From Plantago ovata (lineage: Eukaryota > Streptophyta > Magnoliopsida > Lamiales > Plantaginaceae), in the NCBI GenBank assembly GCA_028274465.1, contig CM051456.1:6201545-6265544 (forward strand): a stretch of DNA of 64,000 nt, read 5' to 3'. The notes under the pieces are model-generated. The model made no database searches. It worked only from the letters and a program-made list of their open reading frames with translations, and was not told where the DNA came from. Made by a program: the position numbers and the translations under genes. This document shows positions 23,824 to 40,799 of the stretch, one piece after another (position 1 is the first letter of the stretch; the number at the start of each line of letters is the position of its first letter).

Positions 23824-24677
23824 AAGTCTTCAACTATTGCTAGGCAACAGCCAAATCTTTACCTGCAGTATGATTAGGTATTCAATTGCATCTGAGGAAC
23901 CATAAAGCTGCATCATAATTTATAGACATGCCAACCATTGTAGTGATATCTGGTATGGCCCTTTTTGAGCTAGTATGTTGTCACGCATGCAATATCTTGT
24001 TCAGAATTTGGTTAGCAATTGATTCCTCAACGAGGTCATTGGGATTATTCATGCGGTGCAGAACGCTTAGCAACACAGCTTCAATTTTGTGATTGTTGTT
24101 CTTTATGGTATAGAAAGAGAGATTTCAGCCTTCAACTATGAGTTATTACATGTTAAAACTGTTTCCGTGCATCCTGGGAAATTTGTTGTTTGAACTAACA
24201 ACTGAATATACCGACTCTTAAATTCTTCAGAGAAGCAAAATTTCTCTACTCTGTTTCCTGTGATGGGGATAATATCACCCCATATTTCCTGTGCCTCTTT
24301 CCTTGCGTTATCTTTTTTTATCTGCTGTTTCCACTAGAGTGGTATATGTTGGCATTTTATGCGATAAATTTGATCTCACCTAATCATCTAGATACAGACA
24401 AGTGGATAGAGAGCCCTGTGAACATTGGGGAGCTGTTGTATTTGTTGTTTTACTGGAAAATGTGGTGCTGTGCTCAAGTAATTATTGTATTTTTGTGAGA
24501 TTAGCAACATATTCTATCACAGAAGTGGTACTGTTTTGTTGTCGAAAATTAATTCCCATTTGAAAAATATAAGTTCTTCTCCCTCTTGCCATTTTTTTTA
24601 CTTCTTTAGTATCATTAGATAATACTTGCCACTTTTTCCTTTTTTCTATCATGGGGGGAGGTCTATTAGGCCTCCCC

Positions 24678-24724
24678 CTCACTGTAGCACATGGGTCCCA
24701 CTTTGGGGCCCACATGCATAGTGA
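24678..24724. repeat. GC-rich hairpin
   Basis: CTCACTGTAGCACATGGGTCCCA pairs imperfectly with GGGCCCACATGCATAGTGAG across a loop of about 4-5 nt. A smaller hairpin (GGGGAGG / CCTCCCC) lies just to the left, at about 24655-24677. It is far richer in G+C than its surroundings. It could be a small foldback element or part of a transcribed hairpin. Confidence 0.5.
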
Positions 24725-25019
24725 GAGAGGGGGATAGAAGAAATCGTAATTATCTTATTTGTGATGTGGGAAAATCATGGAGTTTGATTACTGTATTTTG
24801 ATTAGTATTCCTTTGCTTGGTTATTTGTGTTGAATGGATGTCCAATCTCCTGTTACCCCTAGTTGGAGATTTCTAAGTGGTTCATGCTGAGTTTTTTCGT
24901 TTGATGATTATGATTGAATGAGAGCGCCAGTGTCATTTTAGATTGTTGAGTTTGTGCATATCAGATTTTTCAATCCCCGGGTCCTCACTGTGCAAGTGGT
25001 CCACACGGTGAACATTGTT

Positions 25020-25039
25020 GGGGGGGGGGGGGGGGGGGG
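25020..25039. repeat. Poly-G tract (20 nt)
   Basis: Twenty consecutive G residues on the plus strand. It could fold into a G-quadruplex and is a place where sequence length is likely to be unreliable. Confidence 0.9.
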
Positions 25040-26792
25040 CAGTGTCCTCCTGAGGGTTGAGTAGACCGTGTATGTGTGTGTCACCGTGGTCTGTGTAAAT
25101 GATGGAAGCCGGGGAATCTGTGGTAAGGAACTGAATGCATCAGTAGTATCTTGTTTTTGTTGGTAAAGTTTAAGTCTACTAAGGATAGTGTCGGCATGTG
25201 CGTGATCGTCTTGTATTTTAAGTAGGTTCCAATGCACAACACTTTAAAACATGCGAGGACATTAGTTTTACGGTTAGGATCTCTCCATTTATGTTTTCTG
25301 GGTCATAGACCAACCAACCAAGAGAAGTACAAGCAAAGGAATGAATATGCAATTGATTTTTGCCGAAATTAACGGTGAATGGATAAATGGATAATGGACT
25401 AAGCATAACATAAAGTATGATTACTGCGAACATGTCTTGGATCCCAGATGGCAAAGCCATGATTACTTGGTGCTTGAATTGTTACTTTAACTTGTCTAGC
25501 TAGTCTGGGTTTTAATGTTACACCTCAGATGGAAGCCACACACCACGTATGAATATGATGGCACTGACTTGGTGGAAGAGGCCAAGCTCGATTTGACATG
25601 GCCGAAAGCATCGGTGGCTGATCATGGATGTAGTAGTAGAATAAAGCCAAAAGCACATTTAAGGCAGGCAGGATTTGGAATTTTGGATCATGAAACCATA
25701 ATTGATGGTTGAAGTATTGATGATGATGGTATACACTATTCCCACGGCCTGATCTCAACTTATTGATATAATTTCGGTTTTAGTATTAAAATGGAAATCA
25801 TCGCTCCTACTTTAGTTATTATATCTCCTAATTTATGTACTTTCGTGTGATGAAAGTACACAACTCTAACAAATCGAGTGATAAATGATCATGAACTTGA
25901 CATAAGTTGTCCTGTAATAGTTAATATTATGTCTTTTAAGGGAACGGTGACTCAACTCTTATGCCATACTTCATTCATTTTTCTTTGTGCTCAATTCAAC
26001 GATGACATAATTCTTAATCTTTGTGCCGAACTGAACGAGAAATCTCCGTGTCCAACTCAGCAAGAAGTTGAGATTGGGACGGAAGGAGTAGTATTTATAT
26101 ATTAATAATAAATGAAAAGTCAAATAAGCGGTATAGAGATGAGACCCGTGATAGGGAGAGGTAGGTTACGTGAGATAATGAAATGGCAAATTGCAATGGC
26201 ATTAATGAGATGCATAGTATGATATAGTAGTAGTATGTGTGATGGAAAGAAGGGGAGGGGAGCCACATTGATCGAGCGAGCGAGGTAAGGGTGGGTATAA
26301 GCCATAAGGTAAGGCGTGGGCAAATGATTGCAACAGGTCCCTCGATCCATCAATGATCGATCAATCTCTTTCTGGGTTGGAATTTTCCAACAACTTATCA
26401 ATAATGGAGGAGTGACGGGTCATGCTTGAAGAGTGGACTGGACTACTGGACTATATATCACTAATGCTCTATTTAATTCGTATAGAATGTGAACTGAACT
26501 GAAGACTCAAATTTTTTTAGAGGAACCGAGTCGCATAGCTTGCCCTCATAGTCATGGCCTCATCTTTTTTCTGGGATTCTGGAGCCCGACCCATGCGTGT
26601 AGACTGTACGCAACTTACTTGGGAGATAAGTCATGTGATATATAGTTACTTGAGTAGTAAAGTTTAATAGTTAAGAGAAAACATTGATGAATCTTCGCTC
26701 ACTACTAGTTAAGTTTATTAGTTAGGATAAGATATTGAAAGTACGTGAATACTCTATCACTATTATAAACAAGGTCCGCCTTATAAAAAAAA

Positions 26793-27550
26793 CGGAGAAA
26801 ATGGATAAAACCCCCTCAACTATTACTCTTTGATACTATGCCCCCCAAACTAATAAATTTGGTGATTAACCTCCTCAACTATCATTTTTTTTTAGACAAT
26901 GCGCCCCAAGTTAATAAATTTAATAATAAACTCTTAATAAATCAACCAAATATGATAATTTTTAGATGTTGTGATACAAAATTCATTTTTGTCGATTATC
27001 ATAATGTTTTAAGTGTCGTTCAACAATTTATTTTATAGTTTTGAAATAATTTATAATTAGTTCATCCTCCATCACTTTTATTTTATTTTTATTAAATGTT
27101 TTGAAAACATTTTGACAACAAATTGCTTTTAATTTATAATGTAAAAAAATATATAAAAATGTTGTGAAACTATATGTAAAGTACTTTGATGATAAATATA
27201 ATATTATTTATATATTTTTTCAATGTAATTTGAAGTAATTTGTGGCAAAAATAACTTGAAAAGGCCACTATAAAGTAATTACGAAGGAAATATATTTTGT
27301 AATTTTTTATATGTCATTTGAAATATAAATTCGTAACCATGAAATATGAATAAAATATTTTTATGTGTTGAATAAATAAAATTTAAACACCTACAAATGT
27401 TCTTTTATCTATTTATTTAACTTGAAAATTCACTTCAGGAGGCATTGTCTCAAAAGTATAATAGTTGAGGGGGTTAATCACCAAATTTATTTGTTTGGGG
27501 GGCAAAGTCTCAAATGAGTAATAGTTTGGGGGGTTTGATCAATTTTTTAC
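26793..27550. mobile_element. Mutator-like foldback element, 758 bp, with 9-bp target duplication
   Basis: TAAAAAAAA flanks it at 26784-26792 and 27551-27559. The arms are long inverted repeats: the left arm has AAACCCCCTCAACTATTACTC, ATGCCCCCCAAACTAATAAA and TTTGGTGATTAACC; the right arm's complement has the same blocks in the same order, only slightly changed. A second inner CCTCAACTAT block is also shared. The middle is AT-rich and noncoding. The 9-bp duplication fits Mutator, but because it is an A-run it is weaker proof than usual. Confidence 0.7.
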
Positions 27551-27559
27551 TAAAAAAAA

Positions 27560-28862
27560 TTTATAAACAACCACCACATTGTCCATATCTTTTGATTGAT
27601 GCCGTACAAGGCATTTGCTCCGCCATACTAAAGTCGTTTGGCACACGAACTCGGCCAGTTCGTTAAAGATCTCATCATCTTTCATAATCATATTAATTCT
27701 TATTCGTCCCTATTCGTACTACTACATTTTTCTTTTCCTTATATCCAGACCTGAATCAATTGAACTGAATGTACGTACAAATGTATAATGTTGATTACAT
27801 TTCGATAAAGTATCATTAATGACGTACATATATCGCCTCTTCGTCTATTAGAATTAGACTGACTTTTGTAATTAATTGTTTTCCATGGTTGGCAAACTCA
27901 GCACCAAGTAGCAGCAGTACATGCTTCCATGATATCCCATCACCACTCTCTATTCATACATTAATGCTACGTACATACGTACAAATTCACATGTCCGAAC
28001 GAATTTATTCATAAATATATAATAATAAATCTGATGTTGATATATACTGGTATAGTATACTCCCCATCCAATGAATTCTTTACTTCTGTTTTGTCGATCT
28101 TTCTTAGTCCCGTTTGACCTCCATTTATCAAATCACATCGAAAATATAATTAATGAATTTTTATTATGAAAGTATATAACTATATTTTCATGATTAGAAT
28201 TTGATAAGTTATTTTTTGTTATAATTTAGAAGTAATTTGAAGTCAAACAGAGCAAATGTTAACAAAACAAACGTCAATAATTCACTTTGACATATGAGTC
28301 ATGGCCCTGTTTGAAAAAATATATATTAATATATTTAGTTCAGTTTAATTCATACCTCCAAATAAAACGACCTAAAATCAGTTTCGATCGTGGATACCAT
28401 ATAAGTAAATTATTCAAAAAATCTTGTGCCAATTAAAGAATTAAAATAATGTTACTAACTTGTACACCCCAATATATATATTCTACTAAGTTTGTGATTC
28501 TAAATTTTAATTGAATAATTGTACTCCTTACAAAATCGAATAAAAACAATCAATAAATCTGTCCCATGAAAGATCTTTGGGCCTGGACTTGTGTAAATTA
28601 ATTTGTAGGTGAAATGGAATACTAGCGTCTTAGACGTCAAAGCTGGGTTGTAAAGGGGCCTTTCAATCCTTTGTGTAACGGGCCTACACCAGTCGGCACC
28701 GCACCTACGTGTCCGATTAACACTTCACGAAGAGGCTAAAATTTTACCGTTCCATTTTGGCGCAAATCATACAATATAGTTTTTGTTTTTGTTTTTCATG
28801 AACATATAAAACCCATGTTCCCATGATAAGGTAGAGATAATATTAATCTCGTCTCATAAAAT
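27560..28862. other. Gene-free region between two foldback elements
   Basis: AT-rich sequence with no coding region I can support. A Stowaway-like end (ACTCCCCATCCAATGAATTC) starts at about 28060, but no matching right terminus is clear. Nothing else stands out. Confidence 0.35.
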
Positions 28863-28871
28863 TTTATTTAA

Positions 28872-30008
28872 GGGTTTATATCACTTTAGGGGCTAGTTAG
28901 GACACCTAATAATAGAATAGGCTCCATTAGACCAACAATTACATATTATGCCATAATATGGTGTTTTGTGTTGACCAACACATTTACAACAATATCATAT
29001 GCTCATTTTGGACAAAACAAACAAGATCTTAACTCAATAGTAAGGTGAGACCTAAAATGTAATTGTATTTGAACACTAACTTTATTATTTTACGATAACA
29101 TTTTTCTTTTCTTACTTTTACTTTATTCTTTTTTTTTTTCTCTTTTTGTCAACAATAACTTGTTTCCTACAAAATGTTATTTAAAAAAAAATCAAAATTT
29201 TAAATGTAGAATTATTGTAAATACTAAATTATTGTAAATCATACACCAACAAAATCTATATTTCAAAACATGTCCCAACATTATTTTTAAAAAAAAATCA
29301 ATATTTTTTTCTTTTCCTTTTTCCTTTTATATTTTTCTTTTTTTAATTTCTTTTTCTTTTTCTCTTCTTCTCCAAAAGCTCCGGTAGTGGAGTTTTACGA
29401 AACTCTGATTATAGTTGTAAGCTCCAGATCGAAGTTGTGCAAGCTCCGATCTGGAGCTTACACGCTCCAGCTCCTATAGTCGAAGCATTGCAAGCTCCGA
29501 GCTGGAGTTGTGCATGCTCTAGTCGAAGCCTTGCAAAGCTCCGGTGTCGAGCTTTTGAAGAAAGAAAAAGGAAAAAAAAAAAAAGAAAAATATAAAAGGA
29601 AAAAGAATAAAGAACAAATATTGATTTTGTTTAAAAAATAATGTTGGGACATGTTTTGAAATATAAATTTTATTAGGGTTTGATTTAGAATAATTTTGCA
29701 TTTATAATATATTTATATTTCAAAATTTTCATTTGTTTTTTAAAATAAAATTTGATAGGAAAAAATAGCTTTATTGTTGATAAACAAAAAATAAGAAAAA
29801 GAACGCAAAAATAAAAAGAAAATGCGTGTTGAAATACAATTACATTTTGGGCCTCTTGGTAAGGCTTGTTTGGTTGTTCACAAATGAAAATTTGGATAGG
29901 CGAATTAAGCCTGGTTTTGTCAAATTCGACCCCTAATCTGTAATTAAAAATTTAATGGGGCCTATTCTGTTATTAGGTGTTCTAATTGACCCCTAAAAAA
30001 ATGGGCCC
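28872..30008. mobile_element. Mutator-like foldback element, 1,137 bp, with 9-bp target duplication
   Basis: TTTATTTAA lies at 28863-28871 and 30009-30017, directly flanking the element. The termini are GGGTTTATATCACTTTAGGGG and, on the other strand, GGGCCCATTTTTTTAGGGGTC. The arms stay inverted-repeat for hundreds of bases, sharing AGGACACCTAATAATAGAAT / AGAACACCTAATAACAGAAT, a block reading AATGTAATTGTATTT, and AAAACATGTCCCAACATT. The centre (about 29375-29560) is GC-richer and built from recurring AAGCTCC / GGAGCTT units. No transposase is present, so it is nonautonomous. Confidence 0.85.
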
Positions 30009-30017
30009 TTTATTTAA

Positions 30018-30608
30018 TTACTTTTACATAATTATTTTTAAAAATTAAAATTAACAAAACAATGGTAAAAGTGTCTGATAATATTTGTCGTTTATAAAAA
30101 AATAAAAATTTAAATTATTAGTTAGAATAAAACAATGGTAAAAGTAATTTTTTGATTGATTAAGAAGAGAAAATAAAGTAAATAATGTTTTGTGAAAAGG
30201 CCAATAGAATAGCGTGCTAAGGTGTCATAATAGAATTGGAGAATTAGCAATGATTGGTTAGGGACTTAGGGTATACTCGAATTTCTACGATACATAGCAT
30301 ATTAGTACTAGATTATTAATAAAAACATATATTATAGTATTATTCAATTCGTCAAAGTGGACCAGCCGCACGAGTGGTGTGTCATGTCGCTCCAGCTCCT
30401 TCTAATTGGCTGTCAACCCGCCCCCAAAGACCTGTATTACCTTTACGAGTATTTTGTTGTGTTATTGTTACTCATGGTCATGGATACCATCAGAAACAAA
30501 ATTCAATGTACCATTTTAGTACATAACAAAAATTTATGGATTTTTAAATGTTGGGGTTGTAAATATTAATCAATACAGTTATAGTATTACGCGTCTAGAC
30601 TCTCACAT
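30018..30608. other. AT-rich spacer
   Basis: No gene or complete element recognised between the foldback element and the SINE. Confidence 0.35.
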
Positions 30609-30617
30609 ATTCTATCA

Positions 30618-30794
30618 TATGGTGGTGATAGTTATAATGTGGTGCAGTGGAAAAAAGTTAGAATGGTGAAGTAGAGATGCGAGATTCGATCTCTCACGGG
30701 TCTATAAGTTGGTTTAATTGCGGAACTATTTTATATAAGGTGATGAATATATATTTGTATATGAGTAATTGTAATATTTGTCCTTTCTAAAAAA
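30618..30794 (+). mobile_element. tRNA-derived SINE, 177 bp, with 9-bp target duplication
   Basis: ATTCTATCA occurs at 30609-30617 and 30795-30803, flanking the element. Near its 5' end GGTGCAGTGG fits a pol III A box, and about 35 bp later GAGATTCGATCTC fits a B box. The element ends in a short A run directly before the second duplication. This layout (A box, B box, A-rich tail, target duplication) is that of a plant SINE. The specific SINE family was not identified. Confidence 0.7.
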
Positions 30795-30803
30795 ATTCTA
30801 TCA

Positions 30804-31539
30804 CAGGGTGCATTAGTATTGGTGTTATGCGTCCGAGCCTTATCAACTACTCGGCTCAGCTCATTAAGGTTACGGCTCACTCGATGTTTTCGAGTCGAGA
30901 CCGAACTTAAATATAGGCTCATTTTATTAACAAGTCAAGACTCAGCTCGCTAAGCTCGACACTTGATCACTTTCATATTATAATCTAAACAATCAATAAC
31001 ATTTGTATACTCTTGTTTATTCCTCGGCTATGGTTATGATTAGGGTTTATTTAGCCATGTCATTATTATTTCATCATCACTACACATGATCCATGTTCCG
31101 TCATAATTTGTGATACTGAAATGTATACATAACAAGGCCAATCATATACTATTAAGTATTAAGCAATCCAGCTTACCTTGGCTAAATATATATCCATGCG
31201 CAAATTCAAATTTCCAAACACCAAGAGTTAATTAGTACTCCAATAGTATAGGGAGTACTGCAATATATATACCATGTCTTATACATATGAACTTTTATAT
31301 GTGAAAATCACATACTATACTAACAACTAGTCCCTCATATTAATATTAATCGTCGTTTAAAATTTGAACATTTTATAATTACTTGACGTTTTAGTCTTTT
31401 AGAGATGAGCATTAGTTTTATTTATTGCACCTTTATTGGGATTGTATAGCTATGTGACTTTTTATTTACATGATTCACTTCCGGAGTTGACTTTAAGTCA
31501 TTTTTAATACCGTGTGCGTTTCTTTTTTGTTTTGTTTTA
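30804..31539. other. Spacer without recognised features
   Basis: AT-rich DNA with no coding region or repeat structure I can support, apart from an isolated Stowaway-like motif (AGTCCCTCATATTAATATT) near 31330. Confidence 0.3.
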
Positions 31540-32670
31540 GGGGAAAAGAGGAATTTATATTACCCAAAAAGAAGGAGAAAAATCTCAAGATTACATCATT
31601 GTTTCACAGTAAAAGACCTCAACAAATGGTCATGTAACAAAATAGCTACGGAGGTTCATAGAAATCGAAGGGTAAGGCTCCATAACCAAAGTTCCTAACC
31701 CGATCAAGATCTGAAATCCGAACATCATCCGATCCAATCTTATCCAAAAATAATTTTTAACATTCATCCGATCCCATCCGAATTGACTAATCCGATCAGA
31801 ACGATCAGTTTGCCAGCTCTAGATAGAGGTTGTTTGCAAGTTATGTATTACCAGCTGCGAATCTCACACAACACGGTTGTAGTCCAGGTGTGATGCTAGG
31901 TGCACGGCTCACCGGGCAGCATAGGCTTCGTCCATTTCAACTCCCAAGTTTGCGGCAATCTGTTTTCTCGCCCAATTAGCACAAGGCCAGTAAGGTCTCT
32001 CATAACTGTTGCAATCCGATCACGTGAGCCATTAGTTGGAACAGAGGCATCAAAGTTTATCTTAACCCATCCGGCTTCTGGGGCAGACCAAGGACCATGA
32101 ATGAGCGGCAGGATCTACAGGTTTAGGCATATTCACAGCATAGAAGCCTGTGAAATGTCTTACAAACTATAGTGTAGCGGATCAGTTGGTTGCTCCTCGA
32201 ATTTTGCTTGATTTCTCCTGTGCAAAATACTCCAACAAAGCACAACAAAAGTTATAAAATAAAGGAGGACAAGCGTTTAAAAACACTTTGCACCCAGCCC
32301 CAAGGAGTTAAAGAATCGGTAAGAACAATAGAACATGGGAGATTGGAAAGGGCCCAACAAATTCTTGCAAAGTGGCAATATGAGAATATGGATCGCAGTT
32401 TTATTATCATGCCCACAGAGTACACACAGGCTCCACGTTACAGTGTATGCGATGTAGTTCACCACTAGTGGGAATTAAATTTCTCAAGAAACGCCAAAGA
32501 AAGTGTTTCACTTTGCCTGGAGTTTTTAAGCCCCAAACAAAATTCCAATCAACTTGAGTGGTTGTAGAGCTGGCTCCAAACCTCTTATGAAATGTCTCCT
32601 TGCACATGGTCATTGCTAGATGATATGCGGAGTTAAATAGCAGCCAGACCTGGTGAAGTGCCAAACTTGG
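31540..32670 (-). pseudogene. LINE remnant with zf-RVT and RNase H-like coding pieces
   Basis: On the minus strand, 32664-32410 encodes VDWNFVWGLKTPGKVKHFLW followed by a Cys/His-containing stretch (IHCNVEPVC), typical of the zinc-binding domain after plant LINE reverse transcriptases. Further along, about 32075-31905 encodes PEAGWVKINFDAS...IATVMRD..G, the start of the RNase H-like domain. The two pieces are separated by stops and frame changes. The 3' end near 31540-31600 (complement of AGGGGAAAAGAGGAATTTATAT) looks like an untranslated tail. The reverse transcriptase core is missing, so this is a decayed 5'-truncated copy. Confidence 0.75.
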
Positions 32671-32930
32671 GAGTCAAGAGTTTCATGATTTAATGAGGTA
32701 ATGATTGCAAAACATGACTTTCTTAAATGTGTGAATTGCCTAAAACTTGATTAATAAAAATTGGAAGAAGTAATAAACTAAAACGGACAAGAACACATAA
32801 TAAATTAAAATGTGTATGAAACATCTAATAAATCAGAATTCGTAGTATGAACACACAATATATCAAAAAATGGGTATGAATCCATAAGTGGCAGCTTAGG
32901 TAACTAAATATTTGACTTTATTGGTAGCCT

Positions 32931-32936
32931 CACACG
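32931..32936 (-). promoter_or_regulatory. BRRE-like motif upstream of CYP90B1
   Basis: CACACG reads CGTGTG on the other strand, the brassinosteroid-response element (CGTGYG) that BZR1 binds in Arabidopsis to repress biosynthetic genes, DWF4 included. It lies about 1.2 kb before the start codon, which is far; a six-base match alone can easily occur by chance. Confidence 0.2.
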
Positions 32937-33084
32937 TTCTTATTGGTAAATATGTTTACGGAATTTCCCGTTCGGAGAAATGGAGAAATAGAATAGTCGA
33001 AAGCATCCAAATCTTGTACTCTAGTAAAAAGGAAAAAAGGAGTCTATAGTAGTAGTACCAATAAGACAAATCGGTTTCAATTTT

Positions 33085-33090
33085 CACGTG
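33085..33090. promoter_or_regulatory. G-box upstream of CYP90B1
   Basis: CACGTG palindrome about 1.07 kb before the CYP90B1 start codon, in the context TTCACGTGGTGAA. G-boxes bind bHLH and bZIP factors, including light (PIF) and brassinosteroid regulators. The role here is inferred. Confidence 0.35.
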
Positions 33091-33177
33091 GTGAAAGACA
33101 TCAAAAAGTCATTGACAACTTTACCTCATTTGATTGATTTTCATTTTCTTAATTTGTAGGAGTAGTTTTTGTTTTCA

Positions 33178-33415
33178 CTTCATCTGTATTACAAAGTTCC
33201 TAATGGGACTATTAATCGTGACATTTGACCACGTATAACTCCTAAATTACAATAGAGAAAAATATAATAAAATTATATTATGAAATTAAATGGAGTATAT
33301 TTTCATACTTAACTTTTAATTTATATTAATATGTGCGGTTTAATTTAAAAGTTATATGTGATCAAAGGTCGATATCAATAGTCCCCTTAGGAACTTTGTA
33401 ATGAAACGGAGGAAG
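33178..33415. mobile_element. Stowaway-type MITE, 238 bp, in the CYP90B1 upstream region
   Basis: Ends CTTCATCTG and, on the other strand, CTTCCTCCG, continuing as inverted repeats through TTACAAAGTTCCTAA, GGGACTATT and TGACCACGTATAAC / TGATCACATATAAC. The right flank is TA; the left is CA, so one duplication copy has mutated. It lies about 750-980 bp before the start codon. Confidence 0.75.
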
Positions 33416-33999
33416 TATATATTTTTTAAACGGAAAGTCTAATTATCTCAATCCTACATACTAACTTATCACATTAACACTTCAAACACACATATACTAA
33501 CCTTATGATTTTGGAGTTCGAACATTTGATATATAAATAGTATTATACACCTTATGCATTTCACTTAAAATTAAGTTTACTGATAAATCAATTCACTTTA
33601 AACTTACTAAATTTAGTTTAAATCAGATCGGTTCAATTCAACTCAAAATATGCTCAGTTTTAATTTGTATTTTAAATAGGTTCAGTTCACTTCTGTTTAG
33701 ATAACAGAGTATAACTAAGTTCAATTCAATTAATAAATTTTCAAATAAATCAAACATAAACTCACTCAGTAGCCACTAGTCACTACCACTCATATCACTA
33801 TATTTTACTTTTTCGTCCGTTCAATTATTACTTTACCTTATTAATTTATTTTTACAACTTTATCATGGTGTCACCATTTAAACACATAATATAATAAACT
33901 AATTCTAAATCATACAGAAATCAAAAGTAGTATATTGATTGGGACGGGGAGATTAATAATAATGTTGCTCAAGGACAACTGGACTAAACTAAAATCGGC

Positions 34000-34006
34000 T
34001 ATAAAA
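34000..34006 (+). promoter_or_regulatory. TATA box of CYP90B1
   Basis: TATAAAA in the context GGCTATAAAACCC, 155-161 bp before the ATG at 34161. This implies a leader of about 130 nt. Confidence 0.65.
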
Positions 34007-34046
34007 CCCTCTGTTTTTTCGCCCTGTTTTGCTTAACGCAAAGTAA

Positions 34047-39534
<5,488 letters not shown>

Positions 39535-40315
39535 CTGACCCATCATGGATTCATGGGGGAGGGGGCCTTACTCATTGGACGGAGAGAATAAAAGAAAATG
39601 ACGCCGAAAGTGAATCGTGATGTTGGATTTTTCCTAACGGTCCTTTTGGCATTGATCATAATATTTCACTTTTTGAAGGAATTGAATTGTAAAGAGATGA
39701 TGATGGATCGATTAGTAGCATAGTACTAGTAGTAGTACGTAGCAGCTAGGACCACTTATACGATCATGATTATTGTTAATTTAATCATTCTTCTTGTAAA
39801 TTTGTAATTTCTTTAGTATTAATGTTTTAATAAAATCTTTTGCTTTAATTTTGATCGTGGTATTTCAATTATACGATCGAGTACTGTTTTGTATTATGAT
39901 TTGAATGCAACAGATCATTCATAAATCATAAAGTACATTTCTTCTTCTCTCTATGATGATTAGCAATTAACTCTATGGTCCCATATTTGAGGCATGCCCA
40001 ACAACAAAACAAAAATATACTAGTAGCTCTTGTGATCGTGCAGTACTTTGGCGAGAATGTAGGAGTGGTAAAGTTCATTGGATCTTGGTATATTTTGCTT
40101 AGGCCTGGGCTTGTTTGGTCATGTTAGGCCCAATGTATTTCTCAGTCCAAACAATAATGTTACAAATTTTTGCTCAAGTCCACCTTCCATGATATTCGTA
40201 CTTGATAAGAATTCTAACGCGGTAAAGGTATTAGGGATACATTGCCACATTGGACTCTGGTGGTGTTCGTGCACATGGTGCACATGCAAAACATTACACG
40301 AAAGTGTAAACTTAT
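39535..40315. other. 3' flank of CYP90B1
   Basis: Contains the presumed 3' UTR and AT-rich intergenic DNA (an AATAAA-like TTTAATAAAATC is at about 39827). No gene is visible. Confidence 0.4.
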
Positions 40316-40319
40316 AAAA

Positions 40320-40790
40320 AAAAAATATATATATTTTTTAAACAGCAAAATAAGTTCAATAAACCCAAAAAGTTGTACAAGAGTAAGAGGGGCATACCCC
40401 ATGATACAAGACGTATCAACAATACTCAAATACAAGAGAGGGTCCAAATAACCAACGAGGCTAATGGAAAAAACCCAGACGGCACGAAACCCAAAAGACT
40501 CTAGCTCATCTATGATCCCCGGAGAATCTAAAACCGAAACTTCGATTGTAAACAATGGCCCTTCGAACTCCAGTACTACGCCTGTTATTCAAATCATTTG
40601 AGACCGAGCCCACACTCCCATAGCTCCTAGGGCGATGATGCAGCACCACAACCCCACTTCCAGCTCATAGGAGGCACAATCAACAAGCAATTCGGTTTCC
40701 GTCTGACTACAACCCTCGGCTTAAATGAACGAGAAAAGGACCAGCTAACATTCGGATATCACCACGCGCAAGCGGCTCCCAATTGAGAAA
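40320..40790 (-). mobile_element. LINE 3' end, minus strand
   Basis: Reverse-strand copy of the element at 12680-13330. On the minus strand it reads CATTTAAGCCGAGGG, CCTATGAGCTGGAAGTGG, GATTCTCCGGGGATCATAG, then TGGGTTTATTGAACTTATTT and a TGTTTAAAAAA tail. The tail is at about 40325-40345 on the plus strand and is followed by AT-rich sequence. The two copies clearly share one source family. It is 5'-truncated with no reverse transcriptase. Confidence 0.65.
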
Positions 40791-40799
40791 ATTATATAG

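Larger units (their letters stand above)
23824..26792. other. Gene-poor region with homopolymer and hairpin
   Basis: About 3 kb without a recognisable gene. It contains the 3' flank of the membrane-protein gene, a hairpin at 24678-24724 and a 20-nt G run at 25020-25039. Several short open frames are present but have no recognisable motif. A GGGACGGAAGGAGTA motif at about 26078 looks like one end of a Stowaway element whose partner end I could not locate. Confidence 0.4.

Noticed and set aside
29458..29701. Phe/Ser-rich minus-strand frames near the foldback core
   Set aside because: Low-complexity products of the A/T-rich arms and the repeated core of the Mutator-like element.
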